This document shows positions 31,002-40,347 of a stretch of 64,000 bases of DNA, in pieces. Position 1 is the stretch's first letter; every line of letters starts with the position of its first letter. A model generated the notes under the pieces. That model saw only the letters and a program-made list of their open reading frames with translations. It was not told where the DNA came from and made no database searches. Source of the stretch: RYN-230 sp963711705 (lineage in GTDB: Bacteria; Actinomycetota; Actinomycetes; Streptosporangiales; Streptosporangiaceae); NCBI GenBank assembly GCA_963711705.1, contig CAVQFM010000011.1:1-64000 (forward strand), read 5' to 3'. A program made the position numbers and the translations under genes.

Positions 31002-31400
31002 ATGGATTTCGTCTCGATCCGTATCATCACCGACGACGTCGCCCGCCTGGCCGGGTTCTACGAGCGCGCCACCGGCGTGCAGGCGAGCTGGTCGAATGAG
31101 AACTTCGCCGAGCTCACTACCAGCTCCGCCACCCTCGCGATCGCCAGCACGCGCACCGTTCCGCTGTTCGGGCCGGGCGCCGCCCGGCCGGCTGACAACC
31201 ACACCGTGATCATCGAGTTCCTCGTCGACGACGTGGACGGGGTGCACCAGAACCTGGCCGGCTTCGTCGAGGACTTCGTCAACGAGCCCACGACGATGCC
31301 GTGGGGCAACCGGTCGCTGCTGTTCCGCGATCCCGACGGCAACCTCGTCAACTTCTTCACCCCCGTCACCCAGGCCGCCATCGACAAGTTCGCCCGCTGA
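31002..31400 (+). CDS. VOC-superfamily (glyoxalase/bleomycin-resistance-like) protein
   Basis: 132 aa from an ATG with AAGGAG upstream. It shows the beta-alpha-beta-beta-beta pattern with SIRIITDDVARLAGFYERATG at the start and LLFRDPDGNLVNFFTPV at the end, typical of single-domain VOC proteins. These act as drug-binding or isomerase/dioxygenase-type enzymes; no specific ligand can be named. It is divergent from the WYL regulator and probably its target. Confidence 0.82.
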   Translation: MDFVSIRIITDDVARLAGFYERATGVQASWSNENFAELTTSSATLAIASTRTVPLFGPGAARPADNHTVIIEFLVDDVDGVHQNLAGFVEDFVNEPTTMPWGNRSLLFRDPDGNLVNFFTPVTQAAIDKFAR

Positions 31401-31568
31401 GGACGCCGCGGCTGGCCCTGACCCGGGTACGTTTGCTGCCCGCAGCCTGCGCACGGCACCAGCGTCCGCGCGTGAGATTGCGCTTGCGCTTCCATGCGCG
31501 AACACGATGTCCGCTGTGCCGACAACTGCGCGTTGGCCGGCGAGTGTTACGGTACTGGACGGCTTGTG

Positions 31569-32054
31569 TCACCCAAGCGACTTGGGCCGGAGGGTGCTGC
31601 CAGGGCGGAGGGTGCCGTCCTCGTCAAGGTCATCGAGCACGGGCGGCAGGCCCACACGGAGCATCCTCCTGCGGACGTGGCCCAGCAGCTTGGCCATGAA
31701 GACTCCCCCGACGCCGGTGAAGCCGGTGTGGTCGTAGGTGAAGCGGGTGCCCCCGGCGTGGGGTTCGAGCCGGTAGACGACCTCGGTCACGTCGCCGGCC
31801 TCGTCGCCCGTCCACGAGTAGCGCAGCAGCGACGGCTCGTTCACCTCCAGCACCTCGCAGTCGACGACGCCGTTCCAGCCGGGCTTGGGCCGGGCGAGGA
31901 GCCGGAACTTCGTCCCGACGACGGGGGCGAACCCTTCGAGCCGGCCGCCGGCGCCGGTCACGGTCCATAGCGGAACGAGCGCCGGGTCAGTCACCGCACG
32001 CCAGACCTTCGCGGGGGGATGGGGGTAATCACGGACGATGTGGATCTCACTCAC
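31569..32054 (-). CDS. SRPBCC (AHSA1/START-like) ligand-binding protein
   Basis: 161 aa from a GTG with GAGGAG. It has the start VRDYPHPPAKVWRAVTDPALVPLW, then the strand LLRYSWTGDE and the helix-preceding GGTRFTYDHTGFTG of AHSA1/polyketide-cyclase-like proteins with a hydrophobic ligand cavity. It is divergent from a TetR regulator gene across an AT-rich intergenic region with a palindrome, so it is probably under that regulator. Intact. Confidence 0.82.
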   Translation of the reverse strand: MSEIHIVRDYPHPPAKVWRAVTDPALVPLWTVTGAGGRLEGFAPVVGTKFRLLARPKPGWNGVVDCEVLEVNEPSLLRYSWTGDEAGDVTEVVYRLEPHAGGTRFTYDHTGFTGVGGVFMAKLLGHVRRRMLRVGLPPVLDDLDEDGTLRPGSTLRPKSLG

Positions 32055-32112
32055 GGGATCTCCTCAGGTGGAACGCGTGACAGTGAGTAGCTTTTTTTTG
32101 GGTAGCTATAAA

Positions 32113-32129
32113 TTTACTGTAACGGTAAA
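32113..32129. promoter_or_regulatory. Candidate TetR operator
   Basis: TTTACTGTAACGGTAAA is a near-perfect 17-bp palindrome (TTTAC arms, with only one mismatched pair besides the centre base) in the AT-rich gap between the SRPBCC gene and the TetR gene. It probably overlaps promoters in both directions. Confidence 0.65.
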
Positions 32130-32157
32130 AACTCTGCAACTGCACTATGCTGAGGAC

Positions 32158-32901
32158 ATGAGCATGCGCACGGTGGACTGGACGACACCGCGCACCCCGG
32201 GGACGGGAGTGGCAGAGGCCGAGGGGCTGCGGGAGCGCAAGAAGCGGCTGATGCGCCAACAGTTGTCCGACACGGCGACGCAGATGTTCATGGAGCGGGG
32301 CTTCGACGCGGTCCGCGTGGCGGAGATCGCCGAGGCGTGCGGGGTGTCGGAGAAGACGGTCTTCAACTACTTCCCAATTAAGGAGTCGCTGATCCTGGAC
32401 CGCCTGGAGTCCACGATGGCCTCCCTGAAGAGCGGCCTGACCCAGTCCGGAGTCGAGCCGACCGAGGCGGCGCTGCGGATTCTGGACGACGAGCTGAGCG
32501 CTATGACGTCCTGGCTCGCGAAGCAGGACGACCTGGCCCGGGCTAGCGCCGCGATCCGGCGCTTCGGCACCCTGATCCAGGCCTCACCATCGCTGCGGGC
32601 CCATCAGAGCGACATGATGGACCAGTTCGTCGCAGTCGCCGCCGAGATCCTGGCCGGGCAGGCCGACATGAGCCCGGACGACCCAGAACCGCAAATCGCG
32701 GCCACCGCCTTGCTCGGCCTGTGGCGCATTCAGTTCCAGGCCCTGTCGAAATACCTGGACGGCACCCGGACCCCAGCGCAGGTCCACCAGGCCGTGAGCG
32801 CCGAGGTCAACCGCGCCGCCCAGTTGATCGACACTGGACTACGGTCGTTCCTATCCGTCACGCCTGATACCAGCAACCGCGACGCGCCGGCCACCAGCTA
32901 G
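32158..32901 (+). CDS. TetR-family transcriptional regulator
   Basis: 247 aa from ATG 32158; a second ATG (32164) has better spacing to GAGGA. The N-terminal helix-turn-helix is LSDTATQMFMERGFDAV then RVAEIAEACGVSEKTVFNYFP, followed by an all-helical ligand domain with the TetR_C-like pattern (AATALLGLWRIQFQALSKYLDG). It belongs to the group with an extended N-terminus (about 35 aa). Divergent from the SRPBCC gene. Intact; effector unknown. Confidence 0.88.
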   Translation: MSMRTVDWTTPRTPGTGVAEAEGLRERKKRLMRQQLSDTATQMFMERGFDAVRVAEIAEACGVSEKTVFNYFPIKESLILDRLESTMASLKSGLTQSGVEPTEAALRILDDELSAMTSWLAKQDDLARASAAIRRFGTLIQASPSLRAHQSDMMDQFVAVAAEILAGQADMSPDDPEPQIAATALLGLWRIQFQALSKYLDGTRTPAQVHQAVSAEVNRAAQLIDTGLRSFLSVTPDTSNRDAPATS

Positions 32902-33458
32902 TACTCCAGCGTCACTTCGTGACGGTGGGCGTGGCGGTGCCGGAGATGGGGCGGCCACCGCCTGGTCATCCTTGCAAACCGGGTTGTTCACACACGGGCG
33001 GAAACAGTCGGCCAGTTGGCCGATGGCCGGGATCGACTGGGTCTGTGATGTCTCGGCGTCCAGGCTGAACGGCCAGGTTAAATAACAAGTTAAGGCAGGT
33101 CAGGAGGGGAGAATCACGGTCAGCGTGAACGGCTTGCCGCCGGCCGCGTGCGCGACGGCGTCGTTCACGTCGTTCCTGAAGATCGCCGCCTCATTCGCCG
33201 CGGGCCGCCCTGTTGACCTGTCCGCCGTGGTCACCAACTCACTCGGCTGGGCGCACGCCCGGCGGGTCGCCGGGGCGGTCACGACGACTGACGGGCCGTC
33301 CCGCTCGTTTTCTCAGCCTTGCCGGCTACGCGTCAGATGAAAAACACGCAACTGTGCGGCTGCTTGGGAGGCGGCCCCGGCCGCACCCTGGCGGCTGGCC
33401 TGCCGCTGTGAGAAGCCCGCTCAGGGCGCCTGCCGCGCCGAAGACCAGGACGCCTGGT
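32902..33458. other. Gene-poor gap, possible small ORF remnant
   Basis: No clear gene. A minus-strand frame at about 33100-33240 ends NEAAIFRNDVNDAVAHAAGG, then KPFTLTVILPS and stop, which looks protein-like, but I cannot assign it and it has no start signal. It may be the tail of a deleted gene. Confidence 0.35.
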
Positions 33459-33827
33459 TCAGCCGCGGTCGTGGAGGGTCACCTGGTAGCCGTCGGGGTC
33501 GGCGAACGTGAAAGTGCGGCCGAACGGCCCGTCGGCGGGCGCTGAGATGATCGCCGTGCCGGCGGCGGCGAGGGCGTCGTGGATGTCCTGCGCGTCGGGG
33601 GCGTGCAGCCACAGCGCCATTCCCTGGCCCGGCTGCGCGATCGCATCCAGGTCGGTGCCCGCGACGACGTCGCGGACGGCGAACGCGATCGGCGTGGTGT
33701 CGAACACGACGGCGTGCGGCGGTCCCGCGCCGGAGCGCTTCAGCCCCAGGTACTGCTCGTAGAAAGCGGCGGAACGCTCCAGGTCGCGCACCTGCAGTGA
33801 AATGAAGTCGGGTCCGGTGACGGCCAC
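33459..33827 (-). CDS. VOC-superfamily (glyoxalase-like) protein
   Basis: 122 aa from a GTG with GAGGAGG upstream. It begins VAVTGPDFISLQVRDLERSA and ends GRTFTFADPDGYQVTLHDRG, the typical VOC start and metal-site end. Residues VVFDTTPIAFAVR lie in the central strand. It is divergent from a MarR regulator, with two identical-arm operators in between, so induction through that regulator is likely. Role: small-molecule binding, resistance or dioxygenase-like; not resolved. Confidence 0.83.
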   Translation of the reverse strand: MAVTGPDFISLQVRDLERSAAFYEQYLGLKRSGAGPPHAVVFDTTPIAFAVRDVVAGTDLDAIAQPGQGMALWLHAPDAQDIHDALAAAGTAIISAPADGPFGRTFTFADPDGYQVTLHDRG

Positions 33828-33848
33828 GATTCCTGCCTCCTCATGGTA

Positions 33849-33892
33849 TGTCAGTCTTCTGACACACCCCACTGTATGTCAGACTACTGACA
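33849..33892. promoter_or_regulatory. Two MarR operators (TGTCAGnnnnCTGACA)
   Basis: Two perfect 16-bp palindromes with the same arms, TGTCAG-tctt-CTGACA (33849-33864) and TGTCAG-acta-CTGACA (33877-33892), are spaced 28 bp apart, between the VOC start (33827) and the MarR start. The second includes the first base of the MarR ATG. Shared arms with different centres argue for genuine selected binding sites for a dimeric regulator. Confidence 0.8.
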
Positions 33893-34353
33893 TGAGTCAA
33901 GGCGAGCCCGGAATCGAGCTGGACACATCACTGGGGTACATGCTGAAGGCGGCCGCGAGCGCCCTGCACTCTGCCCTGGAGGCCGTGCTGAGGCCGCTGG
34001 GCATGACGATCACCCACTACGCCTGCCTGGAGCTGCTCGCCCAGCGACCGGGCCTGTCCAACTCCGAGCTTGCCCGCGGCGCCTTCGTCACCCGGCAGTC
34101 GATGAATGTGCTCCTGCAGGCCCTCGAACACCAGGGACTCGTCGTCCGCCCGGCACAGGCACCCGTCGGCCGGGCCCTGCCGACCGAGCTGACCGCCCGC
34201 GGGCGCCGCCAGCTCAAGGTGGCCAGCGCCGCGGTTCGCCGCGTCGAGCAAGACATGCTCGCCAACCTGGATACCAGCGAACAAGATCAGATGCGGCGCC
34301 TGCTCACCGCCTGCATCGCCTCACTGACCCAACCGCCCGCACCGGCGACGTAA
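33892..34353 (+). CDS. MarR-family transcriptional regulator
   Basis: 153 aa from ATG 33892. Winged helix: LGMTITHYACLELLAQRPGL, then SNSELARGAFVTRQSMNVLLQALEHQGLV with the wing PVGRALPTELTARGR. Its own start codon lies in the second operator, which implies tight autorepression, perhaps with a very short leader. Divergent from a VOC gene. Intact. Confidence 0.88.
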   Translation: MSQGEPGIELDTSLGYMLKAAASALHSALEAVLRPLGMTITHYACLELLAQRPGLSNSELARGAFVTRQSMNVLLQALEHQGLVVRPAQAPVGRALPTELTARGRRQLKVASAAVRRVEQDMLANLDTSEQDQMRRLLTACIASLTQPPAPAT

Positions 34354-34524
34354 CTCCTCCGGACCGGCCGCCGCATCAGGGCACCCGGCGCAGGCAGCAA
34401 CGGGCCTGGTAGCACGCGGGTGCCAGGCGCCAGGCTTGCATCTTCGCCGCTTTCACCTGATTGCCCATGGGGCTAGCTGATGGCCGCTGGAAGGAGGGGC
34501 CCTGCTCCAAGGTAATCGTGGTTT

Positions 34525-35140
34525 ATGAAGACTCATGACGATCATGCGGTGGCCGCCGGGGCCAGCGCAGACCTGGACCGGTGGCAGCGCGGGCTCGACG
34601 AGCTGATGCTCACGATCGGGGCCCGGTTCGGCCGGGTGGAGCCCCGGCGGCGGGCCAGGGCGTTCGTGGTCGGCCTGCTCGCGGGGCTGCCGCGAGCGAA
34701 CTGCTGGACGATCGCCGAGCACGCGGGCGAGCAGAGCCCGCGGGGGATGCAGCGGCTCCTGAAGTCCGCCGTGGCGGACGACGGCGGACTGCGCGATGAC
34801 CTGCGCGGTTACGTGACAGAGCGCCTGGGGCGACCCGGGTGCGGTGCTGGTCGTCAACGAGACGGGCGACGTGAAGAAGGGCACTGCGACCGTCGGAGTC
34901 CAGCGCCAGTACACCGGGACGGCCGGGCGGATCGAGAACGCCCAGGTCGCGGTCTACCTGGCCTACGCGGCAGCGCAGGGATACGCATTCATCGACCGGG
35001 CGCTCTACCTGCCCCGGTCCTGGACCGGCGACCCGGGCCGGTGCCAGGCTGCGGGCGTGCCCGCGGGCACGGAGTTCGCGACGAAGCCGGCCCTGGCCCA
35101 GGTGATGATCACCCGCGCGGCGTTCCTGCCCTGGCCGGCG
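34525..35140 (+). mobile_element. IS701-family transposase remnant
   Basis: The first frame (34525 to about 34830) reads LTIGARFGRVEPRRRARAFV and GLPRANCWTIAEHAGEQSP, the IS701 N-terminus. One extra G in CTGGGGCGAC at about 34830 shifts the frame, after which VLVVNETGDVKKGTATVGVQ and AFIDRALYLPRSWTGDPGRC continue the DDE region. The match ends after VMITRAAF at about 35130, so the second half including the last acidic residue is lost. Inactive. Confidence 0.75.
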
Positions 35141-35250
35141 CGTCACGGGGCTGGTCACCGGGGTTGGGGGTCAGGCGGCGGTGAGCGCGTCGTCGCCGAG
35201 CTCAGCGATCGCGCCGGGCCGGTCGGCCTCGCCCTCGGCCAGCGATCCAT

Positions 35251-35523
35251 CTAGCCCCAGGCTTTACCACGCAGGACATAAACGCTTGGCCGGCCATGCA
35301 GCTCGGTCCTCGCGACGACCTCCTGCAGTCCGAACCGGGTGATCTGGATGCGGCAGCGCTCGCGTCTGACTTTGCCGCCGCCTGCGCCGATTCGGCAGGG
35401 GACGGTGAGAAACGTGTCACCAGCCCCATATGAGCATGGCCGTGATTGGGCCAGGGTTTTGAGCAGATCCGCGCGGGAAGCGGTAAGCGTGAGACCGGAT
35501 GTGCTGTCGTAGTGATCGGCCAC
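35251..35523 (-). CDS. Possible small hypothetical protein
   Basis: 90 aa from a GTG (VADHYDSTSGLTLTASRADL..., ending VYVLRGKAWG). The composition is protein-like rather than the Arg/Pro pattern of a shadow frame, but no family, ribosome site or partner is recognised. It lies between the IS701 remnant and the DHFR-like fusion gene. Confidence 0.25.
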   Translation of the reverse strand: MADHYDSTSGLTLTASRADLLKTLAQSRPCSYGAGDTFLTVPCRIGAGGGKVRRERCRIQITRFGLQEVVARTELHGRPSVYVLRGKAWG

Positions 35524-35686
35524 CAGCGCGGGCGATCTTCAGTACCTGGGCAATGGAACGTCGTAGCGGCGTCCTCATTGCTCTGGTCTCCTTCTTGCCA
35601 CCTGCTCATCAGGCGCTCTCCCGGATGCCTGTACCTGGGGAGAGTGCCTGCGAGCATTTCGGAACGCTAGCCGCCGTCTGACGCCG

Positions 35687-36409
35687 CTAGGCGTCCGGGA
35701 CAGATTGGTAGGTGAGGTAGGCGATGCCGCCCTCGAGGGTCTGGGTGTCGAGGAGGCGCATGGGTTTCTTGTCGCTGGTCTCGCCGAACGGGCGCTCGCC
35801 GGCCCCGAGGGCGACTGGGAAGATCTTCAGCCGCAGCTCGTCGACCAGGTCGTGCTCGATCAGCGTGCGTACGAGCTGGAAGCTGCCGGCGATGACAATG
35901 TCCCCGTCTATGTGCTGCTTCAGCGTCGAGACCTCGTTAAGCACGTCGCCCTTGAGGACTGTCGAGTTGTTCCAGGCGGGATTGGCGAGGGTCGCGGACA
36001 CGACGTACTTGGGCAGGCTGTTCAGCCTGTCCGCCAGCTCGCCGCTGCGGGATGGCCACCGCGCGGCGAGCCACTCGTAGCTTCGTCGGCCCAGCAGGAG
36101 GGCCCCGGCGGCCAGCGCCTCGTCGAGCGCGAGCTTGGCAAGCTGCGGGCTATATCCGATCAGGCCGACCCAGCCGTGGGCCCTGAAGCCCTCGCCACCG
36201 GCCGGGTCTTGGATGACTCCGTCGAGCGTGACGTTCTCGCTCACGACGATCTTTCCCATTTCGGTTCGGCGCCTTGCTGGAGCAGCGGGAACCAGACGCT
36301 GGCGGCGCGCCCTGCGAGCCCGCCGTGCCTCGCGGAGCAGCCGGTCTCGTTCGTCGGCCCGCCGGGCGTCATCCTGGACGGCTTTCATGAGGTACTCGTG
36401 GATGGTCAT
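35687..36409 (-). CDS. DHFR/RibD-C-like protein with an extra basic N-terminal segment
   Basis: 240 aa from an ATG with an excellent ribosome site (AGGAGGAG). Residues 1-50 (MTIHEYLMKAVQDDARRADER then DRLLREARRARRARR) are a highly charged helix of the kind usually encoded as a separate short actinobacterial protein. Residues 51-240 are a normal dihydrofolate-reductase-like domain (KIVVSENVTLDGVIQDPAGG, LLLGRRSYEWLAARWP, DIVIAGSFQLVRTLIEHDLV). An internal ATG at 36259 could start the enzyme alone, but it has a weak ribosome site. Probably a gene fusion; the NADPH fold is intact. Confidence 0.78.
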   Translation of the reverse strand: MTIHEYLMKAVQDDARRADERDRLLREARRARRARRQRLVPAAPARRRTEMGKIVVSENVTLDGVIQDPAGGEGFRAHGWVGLIGYSPQLAKLALDEALAAGALLLGRRSYEWLAARWPSRSGELADRLNSLPKYVVSATLANPAWNNSTVLKGDVLNEVSTLKQHIDGDIVIAGSFQLVRTLIEHDLVDELRLKIFPVALGAGERPFGETSDKKPMRLLDTQTLEGGIAYLTYQSVPDA

Positions 36410-36488
36410 GGTCTGCTCCTCCTGATTGGTGTTGTCAGCTATCGCCGCCGCAGGCGGCGTGAGTGGTAAGAATCGGTGCGCTGTTCGC

Positions 36489-36700
36489 TCATTTCGTTCC
36501 TGACCTGATCACCACGTCTCCTGCGGCAGCGGCATCGGCCGCCGGGTCCGGCTCTGGCAGCTCGTGCGCTGGCTTCCGCGGCCGGCCGGGGAGCAGGAAC
36601 GCCAGCGCCAGGCCGATCCCGGCCAGCACGGCGCAGGCCAGGAAGGCGGACTGGTAGCCCTCGGTCAGCGCGGCGCGGATCCAGAACGGCGGACGCCACG
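36489..36700 (-). pseudogene. MFS (DHA2-type) exporter, last helix only
   Basis: About 65 codons on the minus strand read PPFWIRAALTEGYQSAFLAC, then AVLAGIGLALAFLLPGRPRK and a polar tail ending at a TGA at 36489. This is the final membrane helix and tail of a DHA2-type drug exporter. Everything upstream is missing. A fragment only. Confidence 0.55.
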
Positions 36701-36910
36701 CGCCCGGCCGATGCGGACGATTCCATCGTCAACCTCCAGGGTCGTTCCCAGCTGCCGCGGCACGATCCGGCGCTCGGATCGTTCGGGCGGTCGGTGATGC
36801 ATACACCGCGGCGCCGGGAAACTGGGCGCCCGCGAGCCGCCCAGTTCGCCCCCCGGGCGGTGTATATACCGGGTGGAAGCGCCACGTGATGCGGAAGGAA
36901 GGCGCACAGG

Positions 36911-37925
36911 ATGGTGACAGCCGATCTGCTCTCACGGGCACGGGCCGGAGATGGCGAGGCGTTCCGGGAGCTGACCGGGCCGCACCGGCGGGAGCTGCAG
37001 GTGCACTGCTACCGGATGCTCGGATCCTTCGCCGACGCCGAGGACGCCGTCCAGGAGACGATGCTGGCCGCCTGGCAAGGCATCGGCGGGTTCACTGAGG
37101 AACGCGCCTCGCTGCGCACCTGGCTGTACAAGATCGCCACCAACCGGTGCCTCAACGCGCGCCGCGCAGCGAGCCGGCGCCCGGCCAGGGAGTGGGACGT
37201 GTCTCAGTACGAACCGCTCGTGCCGACCCCGCGCGACGAGGCCGTCTGGCTGCAGCCGTTTCCTGACGCCCTCCTCGAGAGTGCCGCCGGCGTGCCGCCC
37301 GGGCCGGAGGCCCGCTACGAGCAGACCGAAGCCATCTCGCTGGCCTTCGTGACCGCCCTGCAGCTGCTGCCGCCACGCCAGGTCGCCGTCCTCATCTTGC
37401 GCGACGTCCTTGGATTCCACGCCAGCGAGGTGGCCGGCATGCTGGAGGTGACCCTCGAATCGGCCAACAGTACCCTCAAACGAGCCCGCGCCAGCCTCCA
37501 GCGCCGGCAGCAGCCAGCTGCCGGCCGACCAACCGCCGCCGGCCGCTGGCTCACCCGCCGAGGACGCGATCGTGGCCAAGTTCGCCCGCGCGTGGGAGTC
37601 GGCCGACCTCGACGCGCTGGTGGCCCTGCTGACCGGCGACGTCTTCATCGCGATGCCGCCGATACCCTTCGGATACGAGGGCCGAGACGTCGTGACCCGC
37701 TACTGCGCCAGCCTGTTCGCCGCGGGCCGCAGGTTCGACCTCGTCCCGGTACGAGCCAACGGCCAGCCGGCGTTCGGAGCCTACCTGCGCGGCCCGGCCG
37801 GCATCCGCCACGCGACCGCCTTCTACGTGCTCACCCTGGCCGGCGGCCAGATCTGCGCCATCACCCGCTTCGAGGCCAGCGTGCTGCCGTGGTTCGGGCT
37901 GCCGCGCTCACTCCCGAGCCGGTAG
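36911..37925 (+). pseudogene. ECF sigma factor with C-terminal SnoaL-like domain (SigX5/SigG-like), frameshifted
   Basis: The first frame holds regions sigma2 (FRELTGPHRRELQVHCYRML, DAEDAVQETMLAAWQGIGGF) and sigma4 (ISLAFVTALQLLPPRQVAVL, VLGFHASEVAGMLEV). The usual C-terminal NTF2/SnoaL-like domain follows in another frame (FARAWESADLDALVALLTGDV...FEASVLPWFGLPR). The frames separate at about 37530 in a GC-rich linker, so the sigma part could be made without its regulatory domain, plus about 130 out-of-frame residues. In the family that domain controls sigma activity. Upstream lies only the MFS debris; no anti-sigma gene is seen. Confidence 0.75.
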
Positions 37926-38725
37926 CGGGCCTCCCGGGCGGCTTTTGCTCGTAGCCGATACATGTTCCCCGCCATCCGCGGCGCCGCCGACTGCCAGAAG
38001 GCGCCCGAATCCGACCGAAAGTTGCCCGGCCAAGTGCACAGAATCAGCACATCTGGGTAAGCCGGACAAGGCTAACCGATCCCCTGACTGCCCGCGCCGA
38101 TTCGGCAGGTTCGTCGGCGCTCTGGAGCGCCAGTCGCGCAGCGTGAGGGTCGCTGGCAGCAACCGTTGCCTGTTAACTGAACGACTCAGACGTTGCCGCA
38201 GCTCAGAGACCTGTATGACCGCCAGGATGATGCCACGACAATGACCGAAATGTCCCGATCGGCGAGTCGCGGCAGGTCTGGCCTCTAGCTCGGCACTGCA
38301 GAAAGCGGGCATACGGTGCCGAAGGGGTCGCCCACCTCTCCTCGCTGCTGCTTTTTGATGCCCAGCCCCCCCATTGGCCTTGAGCGTCAACGAAAGAGTG
38401 CTGACCTGCGGCAATGCCCCAACTCTAGAGTTCACATTGATTGTTCAGAGAACGCGCGAGATCCGCCGTTCTGTACTGGAACGATTGGTTCGGTATGGTC
38501 AACTCGAGGCGCGCATAATGCTTGTTCTGCGCGCCGCCCGCGATGGGCCTGGTGCAGCGCCGGGCGATGCCGCCTTTCGAGGAACTGTGGGCAACGTCCA
38601 TGCTGCTTGGTTCTGCGGTCCTTCACGGCGGGAAAGCTGCGGCTGCGGGGCGCTGGAGAGTGCCCAGCCGTACTGTTGCCGGGCACTCTCAGGCGGGTCT
38701 GCCTCGGCGTGAGGCGTGCCCGTTC
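37926..38725. other. 800-bp stretch without genes
   Basis: No convincing coding sequence, RNA or operator on either strand. Base composition is somewhat less GC-rich than its neighbours in places (about 38330-38560), perhaps eroded foreign DNA. Confidence 0.4.
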
Positions 38726-39445
38726 TCAGATGCCTGCCTGGATCGAGAGCACGTCCATGGCCTTCGGGCCATTGCCGGTGTAGAGCATCTGGGCCTTGCT
38801 GTTGGTGGACTCCACCGCGATGTAGTCACCCAGGAAGAACACGCCGCAGTTCGAGGGCTGGACGAACGCCGGGCAGACCTGGAACTTGTCGCCGTTGAAA
38901 CCTTCGATGGTGACCGGGGTGTTCGTCCAGCTGGCCCCGTCGTTGAACGACGGGGACAGCTGGACGCAGTTCAGCGTGTTCGCGGGATCGCAGCTGCGGT
39001 CGTAGTAGATCAGGTCCACGCGCCCGTCGGGCGCGGACGACATCCAGCGGAAGAATTGCTCGTTTGGGCTGGGCTTCAGGCGAACCGGCGTGGTAAACGA
39101 CGAGATCGACCCGCCAGCACCGGCGCGAGTGGCCCAGACGTTCGACGCGCCGCTGCGCTGATCAGTGTAGGCAACGACCAGGTGACGTCGGTGAAGACTC
39201 GGTAGTTGGAGTTGGGCGGCAGTCCCGGGGTCGGCCGAGAACGGGCGCGACCGTGGCGCTGGCACTCCAGGTGAGCCCGCCGTCGGCCGACTTCGCAAAC
39301 CCATGGCCTGGTTGTTCTTCAGGCTCTTCTCGTTGGGCGAGTTGATCCGGGTGTCATACACCGTGCCGTCCGAGCCGATGTTGACGCGGGCGTCTTGGTC
39401 AAACTGGTGGCTATTGTCGCTGACCGCGACCGGCCCGGTCCAGTG

Positions 39446-40347
39446 AACGTTTTTCATCCGGTGGTTTCGCGGGTTTGAAGGACATGGATGGCTTTGGCGA
39501 GTTGCCCGGCGCGCCAGGGGCAGCAGCGGAGCTTGCGGAGGATCCACCAGGCTTTGAGCTGGGCGTTGGCGCGTTCGCCGGGGGCGCGGAGCCGGGCATG
39601 GGCGCGGTTGGCGTCCTTCTGCGAGGCTGGCTTGCCGCGGCCGCGGTAGGGGGTGCGCACCGGGTGGCCGGCGCCGGTGTAGCCCTTGTCGGCCAGGGTG
39701 ATTAACCCGGCGGCCGCCAGGTGGCGCAGGATGCCCCAGATCCGGGCGGCGGTCAGGTCGTGGACGGCGCCGGGCAGGGTGCCGGACACCCACAGGATGT
39801 CGCCGTCTGGGCTGGCGATGACCTGCAGGTTCATCCCGTGGCGGCGGTGTTTGCCGGAGTAGAACGGCCGGTCGGCGGCAAGGCGGTCGATGGGGATGAG
39901 GGTGCCATCCAGCACCACGTAGGCGTGCTTCTTCGCTGTCTGCAGCGCCCGGCGCAGCTTCGGCGCCCGGGCCGCCAGCAGCGCCACCGCCTCGGTGACA
40001 TACCTCCAGGCCGTGGCCGTGCTGACGCCGAACCCGGCTGCCAGCTGGGCGAATGTCTCGCCCTTGCGCAGGTGCGCCAGGACCAGCAGCGCCTGCTGCC
40101 CGGAATTGCACCTCCGCCAGCACGAGCCGATCTGCCTGCGGTGACGGCGGATCACCCCAGCGACATACGCGAAGGTCGAACGCGACAACGGCAGCGCGGC
40201 ACGGTAGAACAGCATGGAAGCCCCTGGGCAGATGAGGGATTGTGGTGATCGATTCATCTACCAGGGGCTTCGCCGTATCCGAAGCCGACACGCCCGCCCT
40301 GATCAGCCCATCTGCGCCACCCTCCCAAGATCAGGATGAAAAGGGCT
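39446..40347 (-). mobile_element. IS5-family insertion sequence, 902 bp, with target duplication
   Basis: Ends: TTTTCATCC on the left and GGATGAAAA on the right, extending to imperfect 14-bp terminal repeats (11 of 14 match). The pentamer CAGTG flanks both sides (39441-39445 and 40348-40352). Removing the element with one copy restores DDNGQHWTGPV in the host gene, which fixes the target duplication precisely. It holds one intact transposase gene. Confidence 0.82.
39454..40215 (-). CDS. IS5-family DDE transposase
   Basis: 253 aa from ATG 40215 with AGGGG upstream (an in-frame ATG at 40257 is the alternative). N-terminal helix-turn-helix LRKGETFAQLAAGFGVSTAT, then the DDE core: YVVLDGTLIPIDRL (first Asp), LADKGYTGAG (second Asp) and ERANAQLKAWWILRKLR (Glu). 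The frame is complete, so the element may still be mobile. Confidence 0.85.
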   Translation of the reverse strand: MLFYRAALPLSRSTFAYVAGVIRRHRRQIGSCWRRCNSGQQALLVLAHLRKGETFAQLAAGFGVSTATAWRYVTEAVALLAARAPKLRRALQTAKKHAYVVLDGTLIPIDRLAADRPFYSGKHRRHGMNLQVIASPDGDILWVSGTLPGAVHDLTAARIWGILRHLAAAGLITLADKGYTGAGHPVRTPYRGRGKPASQKDANRAHARLRAPGERANAQLKAWWILRKLRCCPWRAGQLAKAIHVLQTRETTG

